Assembly: GCA_020744425.1 (NCBI GenBank)
Contig: JAGMUV010000009.1
Coordinates: 1,054,001 to 1,118,000, forward strand
Length of the DNA: 64,000 bases
Origin: Dactylonectria macrodidyma
Lineage: Eukaryota > Ascomycota > Sordariomycetes > Hypocreales > Nectriaceae
Direction of reading: 5' to 3'
In this document: one piece after another, positions 9,303-19,761 of the stretch
Numbering within the stretch: position 1 is the stretch's first letter
Layout of the letters: each line of letters starts with the position of its first letter
Notes under the pieces: model-generated
Databases searched by the model: none
Told to the model about the DNA's origin: nothing
The model's input: only the letters and a program-made list of their open reading frames with translations
Made by a program: the position numbers and the translations under genes

Positions 9303-11828
9303 TTACTCAATAACAATGTCCTCGCCTAGCCGTCGCAGCGGCAGGTCCTCCACCATCCTCTCCAGCCTGCCATATCGCCGCACGACCTCCTTGGCCTCTT
9401 CGGGAAAGCTCATACGCATGCGGCCCACGCGCTCCCACACGACCCGGCCCTCGCGCTCCGTGCGCTCGACGACCAGCAGCATGATCAGCGCCTCTTCGAC
9501 GAACCACAGAAGCGTCATCTGCTGGCCCTTGGCGTGCTGCTCGATATACTCCCGGATACCGCCTCCGGCACCGCGGCTTAGCTTGACGTCGACACTGACG
9601 CGGTTGAACATCCAGCCGCCCTGGTGCGTCCGCGCCTTGACTCGGTCCAATACCAGCGGATTCGGCACATAGATTCCGTACGGCTGGATCGGGAGAGCAG
9701 GCGGTCTCGGTGACCTACCGGACACGAGATCGTTCGCGCCAAAGTCGTAAGCGATGCTGCCATCACGGTTGGTGAGCACAATGTTGGGAGAGTACGTCCA
9801 CCGGAGGGAGTTGGGGTCGTTTCGTGTAAACTGCGTCGCGGCAACGTAGTGTTGGTGGTTCTGCTTCCGTTCCTTGGCCTTGCCGTCGGGGTCGGCAACG
9901 ATAATCGAGGAGAACAGGTCGACGGCACCCTTCCAGCCTACCCACGTCCAACTCGGCATGTGCGGGCGTCTCCGTGCCACCACGCCGTCCTTGTGATGCC
10001 AGAAACACGTCGACAGAGCGAAAAGATCTCGCGTCCTGGGGGGGCCGGTTCGCTCATCCATGGGCGGTGCCCACACAGGTATTCCAAGCAGGTTCACGAC
10101 TTTACCTCGACTAATACTATTCTCGACCCGTCGTGAAATGCCCAGAAAGGCGTTAAGAGAGTCGTCATCGTAGGTAAGGTCACGTCGCGTATAGTTGCTG
10201 ATGTGTTGATCCAGCTCGCGGAATATGCTCAGAGTGCTTGGTTCCTCGGCTTTGCTAGGTAATCGTTTCCATCGCTCCCAGCTCCCGTCGATGAATGAGA
10301 CACCATTGAAGAGACCGGGTCGCATAAAGTCACACATTCGCTGCTCTTCCATGTCATGGTACATCTCCAACGGCAGCACAAGCGACTCCGGGCAGCACAT
10401 GCCCTCGCACTCCCAGTACATCTGCTGATCGGTAAAGATGAGGCGTCTCCGCGCGAGAAGGCCCTCCTGGTAAGTCCAGCCTCGCGTGTACCATGCGGAT
10501 TTCTTAATTGCCAATCTCGGGTCCTGGAGACTTGAAACAAGGGTAATGTCAGAGTTGACAAACTCGTACTTGGGCTGTGGCGGTCGAGTCGTCGAGCCCA
10601 CTCCCGGTAGGCCGTGGTTCGCGTCTTCTCCGCAGGCGGCAATGATTGCGAATATCGCGCCCTCAAAGATCTCGTCCATCCGGGCAATCTGCTGTAGCTT
10701 ATCCCTGGGTTGTAGGTGATCCATGCATAGACGATCCACCCACAGGTATCGGACTCCCATCTCTTTGGTTGCAATGACAGCATCCAGGATGACCTTGGGC
10801 CACGTCGTCTCATCCGTCGTCGTTTTCCTCCCCCACACATAACTGAGAGCTGTGTAGCGCTCCGCAAGAGACGCATCAACCACCGTGGGAGGGCTCTTTG
10901 CACAATCCACGAGACGAAATCCAGGGAGGTCGCGCGTAATTGGCTTTCGTCCACATCTGCCTTGGTGATAAAACTCGCAATAGCGCAACCAGTCCTGTCC
11001 AACGGCCATGTCGATGGTCTGCTCCATCTCACGGCCCCAGATGCCTCGTTTGACCCAACCGTGGTTGTCGGACAATGATGGTCCTCGCGAATGCTTTCCC
11101 TCGGATCTGCCGCTCACGGCGCTCACGGCACTCAGCAGCTCTGTTTGGAACTCTGGCATTGTCCTGTACAGCATCCCGGCACCGCGAAACCAGTCGGCGT
11201 TTACATCCCAGCTCAGGGCGCCGTCGCCGCTCTTCTTGGGGACGACTCCCAGGAACGCTTGGCTGAAGCCCTTGGCTTTGCCCCTAGCAGGATGCTCCTG
11301 CTCGTACATAGTATGTGTGTCAATCAAGTAATTGGTATCGCGGCTTGAGAAGCCGGAAAGAAACAGGTCACCTTCACCTTCGCTGGGGATGTGCACGGAG
11401 AAGAGTAGCTTGCAGAGCGGGCACTTGGTGGACCAGCGATTCTCCTCAAGCTCCTGCAGACGGCCCACCGGGTGCTCCTTGTTGTCGAACACATCAGCAG
11501 ATCCTGGATTCAGGGCCTTGAGGAAAGTGAAGTCCATCTCATCAAAGGTTGAGTCGATGTCGGCGGCCCAGCTCGCGCAGGCCTGGCACAGGTTAGGATC
11601 CTGAGGTTGACCGCCAGACCTGTCCGAGTGGGCCGAGGGGCTACGGCTCTTGCGCCAGCTGATGCGGCGGATCAGAGAGCCTCTCCTAGGCTGCCTCTCG
11701 TCGTCGTCCTCTGGTGGCTCGACGGAGAGGTGCTGCATGAGGTTCTTGAGCGGGTTCCGCGACCGCCGCCTCTCGAGGCCGGGGCGCTCAGGAGCGGTGG
11801 GAGTGGGTGGTTCCAGCGTGTCCGGCAT
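9303..11828 (-). CDS. HET (heterokaryon incompatibility) domain protein
   Basis: Single exon, 841 residues from the first in-frame ATG at 11828. The frame stays open upstream, but only from a TTG, so the ATG is preferred. The HET core begins near residue 323 with YTALSYVWG, then a helix with DAVIATKEMGVRYLWVDRLC (about 345-370), QQIARMDEIFEGA and an AACGEDANHGLPGV segment. These are the hallmark blocks of PF06985. Downstream come W(Y)TRGWTYQE, with LLARRRLIF, and later SWTWVGWKGAV, both usual in full-length HET proteins. Residues 1-110 are basic and proline-rich. HET domains trigger cell death after fusion of genetically different hyphae; allelic specificity cannot be deduced from sequence alone. 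Confidence 0.93.
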   Translation of the reverse strand: MPDTLEPPTPTAPERPGLERRRSRNPLKNLMQHLSVEPPEDDDERQPRRGSLIRRISWRKSRSPSAHSDRSGGQPQDPNLCQACASWAADIDSTFDEMDFTFLKALNPGSADVFDNKEHPVGRLQELEENRWSTKCPLCKLLFSVHIPSEGEGDLFLSGFSSRDTNYLIDTHTMYEQEHPARGKAKGFSQAFLGVVPKKSGDGALSWDVNADWFRGAGMLYRTMPEFQTELLSAVSAVSGRSEGKHSRGPSLSDNHGWVKRGIWGREMEQTIDMAVGQDWLRYCEFYHQGRCGRKPITRDLPGFRLVDCAKSPPTVVDASLAERYTALSYVWGRKTTTDETTWPKVILDAVIATKEMGVRYLWVDRLCMDHLQPRDKLQQIARMDEIFEGAIFAIIAACGEDANHGLPGVGSTTRPPQPKYEFVNSDITLVSSLQDPRLAIKKSAWYTRGWTYQEGLLARRRLIFTDQQMYWECEGMCCPESLVLPLEMYHDMEEQRMCDFMRPGLFNGVSFIDGSWERWKRLPSKAEEPSTLSIFRELDQHISNYTRRDLTYDDDSLNAFLGISRRVENSISRGKVVNLLGIPVWAPPMDERTGPPRTRDLFALSTCFWHHKDGVVARRRPHMPSWTWVGWKGAVDLFSSIIVADPDGKAKERKQNHQHYVAATQFTRNDPNSLRWTYSPNIVLTNRDGSIAYDFGANDLVSGRSPRPPALPIQPYGIYVPNPLVLDRVKARTHQGGWMFNRVSVDVKLSRGAGGGIREYIEQHAKGQQMTLLWFVEEALIMLLVVERTEREGRVVWERVGRMRMSFPEEAKEVVRRYGRLERMVEDLPLRRLGEDIVIE

Positions 11829-12676
11829 AGTTGCGTCATCAAGCTCAGCCAAGGTCCAGTAACAAAAGCCGAGCGAGGTGGTCGTTGAGGGATCAGCGGG
11901 AGAGCGGGAGATCGGAAGAGGGATCAGAGGACTGAGGGAAGGCCGTGTGATGTGCCGGACCGACGTACGACCTCCGTGATTCTCGGGGCACAACCGGCGG
12001 TGATTTGCCCCCGTCTCGGCTGCTCCTACCCGGGCTCCACTCCTTGGCGCTTTGGATTGATGATGGCGCCTTGGAGGCGAAATGGGAGGCGAAATAGAGC
12101 GATGGAGCCAATGGAGCCCTAACGAGCGCCTACCAGGATGCTCCTCCGGGATGCTGCTCCACTACCTAGGGGGAACAAGCTGGGTTGAATGTCGCCTAGG
12201 AAATCAAATTCACGAGTCAAGATGCTCGACGTGCAGGCCTTTTTTGCCGGGTATGGCGGTGGCTCTTGTGTACCTAGGTTGGTACCTAGTAATATGTGCG
12301 GCGGCCCTTGAAGCGAAGGTAGATTTCGAGACAAACGAGATGAAGGCGCCGGTCGGCGAAGTTTTTGGCTTGCGGAAGCTTCAAGCGGGCCCTGGAACGG
12401 TGGACGGTGAGGGTACCAAATATGTACCGTTGAGGTTGAGAAAGCAGAGCAGGGTCTTGTGTTGGCGGTGATGAAAGCAAGTCAGGGTAACAGCGAGTGG
12501 CCCCGGCAGAGAGATGCGAGATTCGATGCGAGATGGGATATTCGAGAAGAAAGCAAAACTGCGCTGCCTAACTCCAGAAAGAGTCGGGGCGGCTGATGGT
12601 CGTTGATATGTGTTTTCTCCGTCATGAAGATATTTTTAGCCCATGCGGAGATGGGGCATGCATGGTTGAACTGACT

Positions 12677-12725
12677 GCCTTGCCTTGCCTTGCCTTGACT
12701 TGCCTTGCCTTGCCTTTGCTTTGCC
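12677..12725. repeat. CCTTG pentanucleotide repeat (imperfect)
   Basis: About nine imperfect GCCTT/CCTTG units with two irregular copies. It is a simple repeat in intergenic DNA. Confidence 0.85.
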
Positions 12726-13910
12726 TAGATCCCCTAATAAGCCAGAAAATGGAGAAGGGGTCCCCAAGATGAGCCGCCCGGCTGCAGAAATTGAACCACT
12801 TCAACAACCCTTGACGCCGTTGGTTCGATGTCGATGATCCTTGGCCCCTTTTGGCCTTGCTGTTGGGTCGCGATGCGCAAAATTCTGAATACCAGTAGCC
12901 GCCCAGACACCTGTGCTCAAACGTGTAGAGGAAAATTTCCCAGTGGCCACACCCACTAAAATTTGCCTTCTCGTTCTTATTTCTCGCCTATTGGGTGCGC
13001 ATTTTTGCCCACCCCTGTTAGACTTGGCGGTCGCCTCTGGGACAAAGGAATTGAGGCTTGTGACCTGGGCACAGCCTCATCAGCGGGAACAAGAAAAAAA
13101 AGAGGAGAGGGGGGCCAAGTTTCCTTTTAATAGGTTTGTGAACGAAAGAAACCAACTGTAGTATCACGGTTTAAACTGACGGTCGTTTTGCTTCACAAGG
13201 TGCTACCTCTAGAACATTTGCTCACGGTCACGGGCATGGTCATGTGAAGCGACACAGCATGCACAGCGAGCGAGTGATACAGCAGCCCCATCGTTGATCT
13301 GATTCAGTAATTACAGCGCGGCCTGCTGAGCGAATCTCGAAACCCCGAAATCCTGTAGCTTGACTCAGTTTCCAGTTGGAACCAGACTGAAGGAACGGCT
13401 CTGTTGGTTAACTCTCTTTCTCTCTCACGGCTCGTTGGATGGCGCAGCTATGGCTCCAACGGCATCTAATTGTGCCGCTCACCTGTCATCCCCGCAGTTG
13501 CATCAGCAAACATGGCCTCACATGGCCAACAAGTGCGAGCCTGAGCCTCAATCTGCACAGCCCGTTGAGAGGGGGGGGGGACGAACACGACAGAAGTTGC
13601 ACTTTTATCTGCGACAGGCTTTTCAATCAGCATCGCATCCAACAAAGCCTTTTTGCCGTGTTTCAATGAATGCTTGAGGCCTGATGACATGATGTCGTTT
13701 TGCTCACGCTCACATCAGTGCCCGAATTCATACTGCGCTTCATACTGCGCCAAGCGTAAATATCAGCACTTCCCATGCACGGTCAAAAAGAGACGATTAC
13801 GAAACACAGGCCTCGAAATGGAGATGACTTCTAACAATGAGTAACCGGAAAGGGGAAACAAAGATCACTTCTACTGTTACGCACCATAGCCTGCTAAAAT
13901 CTTACACCAT

Positions 13911-13963
13911 CGACAAGTCCCTTCATTGTCAAACGACAAGTCCCGTCATTGTTAAGCGACAAG
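13911..13963. repeat. 23-bp tandem repeat, 2.3 copies
   Basis: Units start at 13911 and 13934, each beginning CGACAAGTCCC, with a third partial copy CGACAAG at 13957. The two full copies differ at a few positions, all C/T, G/T or A/G changes. Confidence 0.85.
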
Positions 13964-15241
13964 CTGGAAGCTAGTTGCGTCAGATGGCCAGCTAGTTAAT
14001 ATGGCAAACGAAACTGAGAACAAACCACCATGAATAAGAAATAATTTTCGTGATTAGGGCACGAACGAACGATCTAATTAATTCGATCCTTGTCCTAGAC
14101 TGTAGCCATTGTACCCCAAAGTGGTGTTCGCGATCCCAGTGCAGTGGGCATGGACCTACCCTATACTATCATGAGTTCAGGTCGCGGAAGGAGTTGATCG
14201 TAAATTACAGTACCAGCATCCTCAATGAATAGCCCTTTACGCATTCTATATTGACCAAGAGTAATATTTCTAATTAATGAAATGTTCCTTCTCTAGTTAA
14301 CCCCTAAGAGAAAGCTGTTACAGTGTCGCTTGGCTCTGCCTACCTTTGTCCTTGAAACACGAGTCTGTGAGATCAGCCATGAACAGGTGGGGAACAAGAC
14401 AGCAAATGCCACCACATCGATGCTTTCACAGACAACCAAAACTCGAATCCTCTTGAATATGATCAGTCCTCTGACCTTTGTCACGTTCTACGGAAATCCC
14501 CCACCCGGCCGGCTCCGTCTCCGGCCCATCGAACCCCCTACCTTCGCCGAAAAGACGCCTCTTCCGGCGCGATTCGGCCCTCCGGAGACCCTCCCCCACG
14601 CCAAAGAAACAGGATGAACGCACAGCGGCAACGCTAAATCTGGCCGCTGCCGAATCTGATACGTGCGTTAGCTCAGAACGTTTCGCGGGCCCGCTTCTTC
14701 GTAGGTCACACACACCCCCATTATCCTGGACGATATCGTCTAGTTGTCATCTTTCGTCACGGAACACTGATAGAGTTTGAGCTAGTTCTCCCGACGATCT
14801 TGCGGCTTGGGCGCCTAGATTTATTAAATCGGTACATCTGACAATCTTTCCCACGTTTCTAGATCCCGTGCCACCTTCTTGGCTCTAGCCCGAAGACCAC
14901 TGGCCGCGAAGCTATCTCTGTTTAGGTCGGGCCGGACCATCGGGTTGGACGTTCACGAGGAGAGAGAGGGAAACAAAAGATCCAGGCATGCAAGTTCAAT
15001 TAACAATCTAGCGATGTGCTGCCTCGATGCCAGGCTGCTCCGAGTCGCTCACTAGCATGTCTCTGTGCTTCTATGCTAATCCTGCTCCAAATATAAAACG
15101 ATTGTATCCTCTTTCGACAAGCTCGAGCATGACTTGTACAGAATATGTGCCCTATTGAGTAACACAGAGAGCCATGTTTAATATCCGAACAGTCTGAAAT
15201 TGAGAGAGCGAGGTGTGTCGGTTGGAAGAGGGCGAAGGGAT

Positions 15242-15485
15242 TTAGTGCTGTCCCCCTCAGATGTTAGCGATCCCGGACTGCTGAAGAAGATGCATAGGTA
15301 AGAACTCACGCTGCAAGAGGAGCAAGCGCAGGCGTCGCAGGCGCCGGCGCAGTTGCAAGTGGCACAGGAGCTGGATACCGGTGTTAGCTAGAGAGCTGGT
15401 GGATTGATGGGGACTAAGTTCATCTTGATCTTCTTCAAGGAGACCAGAGACTCTGTGGTGGGCACTCGACTCACCAGGGAGACAT
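15242..15485 (-). CDS. Small Cys-rich metallothionein (25 aa, three exons)
   Basis: Exons 15485-15475 (11 nt), 15370-15310 (61 nt) and 15247-15242 (His codon plus stop) join in phase to encode 25 residues. Introns are 15371-15474 (GTGAGT...CAG, 104 bp) and 15248-15309 (GTGAGT, branch site GCTAAC, ...ACAG; 62 bp). Eight cysteines fall at 4, 6, 9, 11, 15, 18, 20 and 23, giving CxCxxCxCxxxCxxCxCxxC, with only Ser, Ala, Thr, Gly, Asn, Asp, Pro and His between them. This is the layout of tiny fungal copper-type metallothioneins such as that of Neurospora (about 26 residues, seven Cys), which chelate Cu(I) or Zn(II) in the cytosol. It has no aromatic residues, as expected. A TATAAG box lies about 130 nt upstream of the ATG. 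The least certain point is the second intron; reading through it would give an unrelated tail. Confidence 0.82.
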
Positions 15486-16706
15486 GTTGATGGTTTTGGG
15501 GGGAAGAAAAGTCTTCGAAAGTGTGAGTTGAGTGTGTTGGATGGTTGAGTTGTAGAGTTGATTGTGGGATGCAGAACAAAATCGGATCTTGGAAGGGCGA
15601 TGTGAGCGGCTTCTTATACTCGACTTCATCCGCACGACCCTCCCATCATCCCACGCGCTGACGTCCCGGGGAGCCTCCTGTGTCCATACATTTCCGTTGC
15701 CTGATTATCGTATGCTTGGCGTGGGTGGTCTCGGGTGGATGTGCTCCACCATCGATGCATGGAGCTGATGCATGGAGCTTGTCCATCAACATTGGGTTTC
15801 ACACTCTTCTCCAAGCGACCAACCGGAGTAGGGGCACTCTAATCGTCACGCGGCAGCCCTGAACTTCACCCCGCACGTCGGCGTCATCCTGTAGGACCGG
15901 GAAGTCTCGTCATTGGCTGGGGTTGCTGTGGTGTGGTAGAGTACCGCTTGAGGTTGGGTGTGAACATCTACCACCTATGTTGGAGCTCTCCAACAAGGCG
16001 AGGCCTTGGCGCCCTAGAACTTGCAGCTTGAAAGATAGAGGTGTGACTGCGTGGAGGCGCTTCCCAAAGAGAGAAAGGTCAGAGGCCTCAAAAAGCAAAG
16101 ACGTTCCTCCTAGGGTGCCAGATGTTCTACAGCCGGGGTTATGTTGCAGCGCAGCGCTGATCCGTACACGATCCAGTCCCTCGTAACGGGCGCAGGGAAA
16201 CTGGCGGCAAAGTACGGGTATTGGAGTGGGATAGCAGGGAACATTTGCCATGGCCAGTGTGACTGTGGACGGTGCCACGTCAAGGATCGGAGACAACTTG
16301 CCTCCATGACTGAGTGATGACCCAGAGCAGAACCAAAGATGTGGAATGCACCTGAGCTGAGCCGAATCTGTTAGTCTAGCTTAGTTTCCAGGGACGAGGC
16401 AAGCCTAGAAGCTAGCTTGATGAGACTCGGAAGCTCTTGAGGGTGGGGGTTCAAAACAAGGCGCTGAGAACCTGGGACATGGAACCGCCCGAGCCGGAGG
16501 CCGAACTGCAAAAAGTGGCCCCCGTCACCCACACCGGTGAGCCGGAGCCGGGGGGTGTGTGTGGCATGGCCGCCGACGGGGTAGTGCATACCGGTGACAA
16601 CTGGAGCCACAAGGAGTAGTTCCCACATCGGGATGACGGGCAGAAATGTATGCAAGTGGACTGATGGGGCAAATATGGAGAGAGAAAAAGAGTCGGACGA
16701 GACCAA
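15486..16706. other. Metallothionein promoter and upstream region
   Basis: Contains the metallothionein leader and promoter. Further up, on the minus strand, there is a branch-site/acceptor pair (GACTAAC at about 16370 followed by CTCAG), which suggests a spliced minus-strand transcript crosses here. No complete coding region could be assembled. Confidence 0.45.
15613..15618 (-). promoter_or_regulatory. TATA box of the metallothionein gene
   Basis: GTATAAGAA on the minus strand, 128 nt upstream of the metallothionein ATG. That spacing leaves room for a 5' leader of roughly 90-100 nt. Strong TATA boxes are usual for inducible stress genes such as metallothioneins. Confidence 0.6.
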
Positions 16707-17030
16707 TCATCGATGAGTGGAGGATGAGCCCTGGTGTAAGAGAATAATTATGATGGGAGGAGAAGAACCAGGCCAAGACGTGACAAAATGCAACAGCAGA
16801 GCATGTGAAGGACTAGGACGAACGAACAAATGTACCTTGTACATGATACGGCACAGCGGCCGAGTGGAGTTCGGGGAGTGGCAGGCAATGGCAGTGCCGT
16901 TTCGAGGGGATGGTGGAGCCGACGACAACGGTGCATCATTGGACATGCTGCCTAGAGTGTCTGGTGGAATGGCTTCAAGACGGGGGACGAATCCATCACG
17001 GCAAGGCGTGATAGGCTGGACTTGATCCAT
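16707..17030 (-). CDS. Candidate first coding exon of an unidentified spliced gene
   Basis: From the ATG at 17030 a minus-strand frame stays open for 107 codons. The first 65 or so (starting MDQVQPITP, with SSAPPSPRNG near residue 37) look protein-like. After that the frame becomes low quality, and GTAC-type donors at about 16833-16840 with an acceptor TTTTTGCAG at about 16514 suggest an intron. Just upstream is a clean branch/acceptor (ATCTAAC...CTCCCAG at 17042-17059), and further up a perfect ACAG/GTAAGT donor (17780) and a TATA-like GTATAAG (18728-18734). No family is recognised. The exon's end, the rest of the protein and even its coding status are uncertain. Confidence 0.28.
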   Translation of the reverse strand: MDQVQPITPCRDGFVPRLEAIPPDTLGSMSNDAPLSSAPPSPRNGTAIACHSPNSTRPLCRIMYKVHLFVRPSPSHALLLHFVTSWPGSSPPIIIILLHQGSSSTHR

Positions 17031-17774
17031 GCGTCACGGAGCTGGGAGGGTGAGGTTAGATGATAGGGGAGTGTGAGAGGGAACGGAGACTGACAAAACA
17101 CGGGACTCAAAGGAGGCAATAGCGTGAATGGACAAATCAAGGAGTGAGGGATAATATGGAATGAAGATGGAGAAGGGGAACGGGGATGGGGCCACCAAGT
17201 GTGACCAAAAGACACCTAACTTCCTAGAAGCCACTCAACCCGGCCAGGATCCGTTTATGCATGCATCCCACGCATACGTATTTCTTGGGGGCGCGGCGTG
17301 GAGGATAGAGCATATCCGGCACAGCTCATTGGCTGTATGTGGGAAGCCGAGCCGGTGAGAAAGGAACGGGCAGAGACAGAAACGGGCATGAACAGACGGG
17401 TAGGGACGGGGGCAAAAGCCTCACGGCGTAGGACTGCTACGTCGGCTGGTCTTTAGTCATGAGAATCGTTCATGGCTGGGACGGCGTGGGTGTACGAGGC
17501 GGAAGCCTGCGCGAAGCAGCGTGGGTGATGATGAATGTGTGAATGGGGATGGACTTGTGACCCACGTCGAAGAGGAAATCTTGGAGACTAGTAGGAAGAT
17601 GGGGTGGCAAGACTGGACACGGTAGGACAACCTTGTCTCATAATGAACTCGTGAATGGGGATGGGGAACAATAACGGGGAGCAACACAAGACCCCCGATC
17701 CCAGGAGCGAGGGAGCTGATCCCAGACGAAATGGGGCAAAACGACGGCTTGAAGTAAAGAAAAAACAGGTATCG

Positions 17775-17780
17775 ACTTAC
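17775..17780 (-). other. Strong orphan 5' splice site
   Basis: Minus-strand sequence ACAG/GTAAGT, a consensus fungal donor with first intron base at 17780. Its best visible partner is the acceptor at 17042, which would make a 739-bp intron in a 5' leader. Nearer partners were not obvious. Confidence 0.4.
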
Positions 17781-18727
17781 CTGTCCGCGTTGGTGGCTCG
17801 ATAACGCAGCAGACTAGCCAGTCGAGCGGAAACCGTTGAGCAGATGGCTTCGAATCCTAGGAATGGATGTGGGAGAGGACTTTTGCGAGGCCATCTTCGT
17901 CGGGTCGCTCCGCGCTCCTTTGGCAATGCTGGAACAAGACCAAACGACAACAACAACATCAACATCAACGTCATCAACAACATCATCCACGCGGCGGTTA
18001 GTCTTGCTCATGATTCCATGTTTGAGACATCGGATGGCTCAGCTGCACGCTTGCCTCATGATCTACAACCGGTCAACGAGAGACACGAGACACCCTAGTC
18101 CAGCCGCGCCTGTCCATTATGCAGGGAAATGAAGAGGCGTGGGATGGCGAGGCGGAAAGGCTGGTATAGACAGACCGAGTGAGTCCCAGGGGGTATCCTC
18201 CTTCGTGGGGGACGGTGAAGAGAAAACAAAAGAAAAATCTTCATCCAGACATGGTCCTTGGTCCTTGGTCCTTGGGGGGTGAACACGCCCACGGGAATGG
18301 GGCCACAGGCTAAGCATTAGGCCGACCGGTGAAGCTGAGCTGCGGGATATTTGCTCCTGGTTCGCTTTTTCTTCCCTCGCTCAGTCGGATCCTCGGATAG
18401 AAGGCGCCTACAGCGGGAGAGGTAGAAGAGGAAGAAAAGGGGCAGATGTCTCGTCGGCTGGGTTGATCGCGGATCTTGTTGATTCTTGTCGTCGGAGACT
18501 TGATATAATCTCCTCATCCTCCTCGCAAAGTTGCCCTTAAGCGACGAGGCTGTTGAAGGCCCTGCTTGATGGTAGACGAAGCGAGGACGTTGATCAAGGT
18601 GAGTTCTCCAAGGCAAATTTTCCAAGGTGAGTTGATCCGGAATGAGGTCTCTCGTCGCTGCCCAGAGAGCTTGAGAGCCAGAGAGACCGGGGAAAGACCA
18701 GACTGATAGAGGCCAGCCGGGCTCTTT

Positions 18728-18734
18728 CTTATAC
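18728..18734 (-). promoter_or_regulatory. Possible TATA box of long-leader transcript
   Basis: GTATAAG on the minus strand, followed downstream by pyrimidine-rich blocks (18.4 to 17.2 kb) that resemble fungal transcription-start and leader sequence. Motif match only. Confidence 0.3.
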
Positions 18735-19386
18735 TCGCCCATGGCAGCCCAGCATCGGCAGGTTTCAGCCTCATTCCTGCGTCTAGGGACGCACCAGCAG
18801 ACTGGGTTTTGCAACGGCCGCCGGGGGATCTACAGATAACGTATTCCTGGGAAACGCACGCCATGCATCGCCAGTAAAGCTTCGCATGCTACAGGCAAGA
18901 GACGGGGGCGAAACGACTCGATCGCAAGTTTGAGGACATCAGGGTTGGCCATCAAGGTGCGTGGGTGGCCATCAGGGTTCTCATCACATGGAGCCCAAGA
19001 ATCACCCATTCATGCGCAGAGCTGATAGACTGATACCTGGAAATCCGGCACGATCGTGGTGGAAATTCATGTAATGGGTTAGCAACTCGCTGTGGCGCTC
19101 TCGCGACGTGGAGTTGCGGGATGACTTGATGGCGGTGAGGAGGTGGTGTTCGGGCTGTCTGGAAGGCAATATCTCGCAACTTGGCTCTTGGAATGCTCAT
19201 CTGACCACTGCCGCGAAGCTCGATTTCTTTTAGGAATTTCCTGTCTTTAAAATATCAAATTCGAAAGAGAACCACCTGAAACCTGTTGTCTCTCTCCCCT
19301 TCTCGGCTGTTCGTTATGTTTTCTATTCCTTTCGAACTAGGTGATTGTCAGTCCTGTTGTGGGCAACTATTACCTTCTCCCACTTC

Positions 19387-19761
19387 ATGCAATCGACCGT
19401 GCCTCCTGGCCCTTCTAAACCCACCGCAGAAAGGAACGACTACGAACAGGTTGAATACAATGAATCAATCATGAGTTCCTTTACGTTTCCTCGGGTCGTG
19501 TTATCCTGCGATACCCTCTTCGCCTCCATCATCTACGATCCAACCATCAACGAGCGATATGAGTCTCAACTTCCTCACTCTCTATTTCAATACTACAGAC
19601 AACAGTTTCTTCCTCGAATTCAAACGATGAAATATATTCTTCCACCATTCTATTTTCAACCTTTAGCCTGCCTCGGGAGAGATATCACGCTGCCCAACCT
19701 ACCTTCCAACATTCCTCGCAATTGTTTCGCAGCATCTCTTCGAGAACGGACTTCACCATAA
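19387..19761 (+). CDS. Hypothetical ORF, 124 aa, low confidence
   Basis: Open frame from the ATG at 19387, not a shadow of another gene, in AT-richer DNA. Early residues include TVPPGPSKPTAERNDYEQ, then a stretch rich in Tyr, Phe, Leu and Pro. No signal peptide, membrane segment or family is recognised, and no intron signals support it. It may be chance, or an exon of a larger gene. Confidence 0.18.
   Translation: MQSTVPPGPSKPTAERNDYEQVEYNESIMSSFTFPRVVLSCDTLFASIIYDPTINERYESQLPHSLFQYYRQQFLPRIQTMKYILPPFYFQPLACLGRDITLPNLPSNIPRNCFAASLRERTSP

Larger units (their letters stand above)
11829..15241. other. 3.4-kb gene-poor region upstream of the HET gene
   Basis: No gene supported. The part near 11829 is the HET promoter. 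The rest holds simple repeats (CCTTG-type at 12677-12725; a 23-bp tandem duplication at 13911-13963) and AT-richer sequence around 13.7-14.3 kb. Open frames at 12082-12471, 13360-13677 and 14330-14617 show no domain or codon pattern that would justify a call. Confidence 0.55.

Noticed and set aside
11829..11993. N-terminal 55-residue extension of the HET protein
   Set aside because: The open frame begins at TTG and contains no ATG before 11828, so the shorter start was chosen.
15277..15309. Shorter 32-33-bp second intron for the metallothionein
   Set aside because: It is below the usual minimum for fungal introns and lacks a branch site, while the 62-bp option has GCTAAC at the right distance.
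15388..15579. 63-codon ORF over the metallothionein leader and first intron
   Set aside because: It spans the spliced intron and leader of the Cys-rich gene and has no conserved features.
15910..16706. Antizyme-like frameshift gene downstream of the 17030 ATG
   Set aside because: A TTT-TGA stop context was considered, but no antizyme ORF2 motifs follow in any frame.
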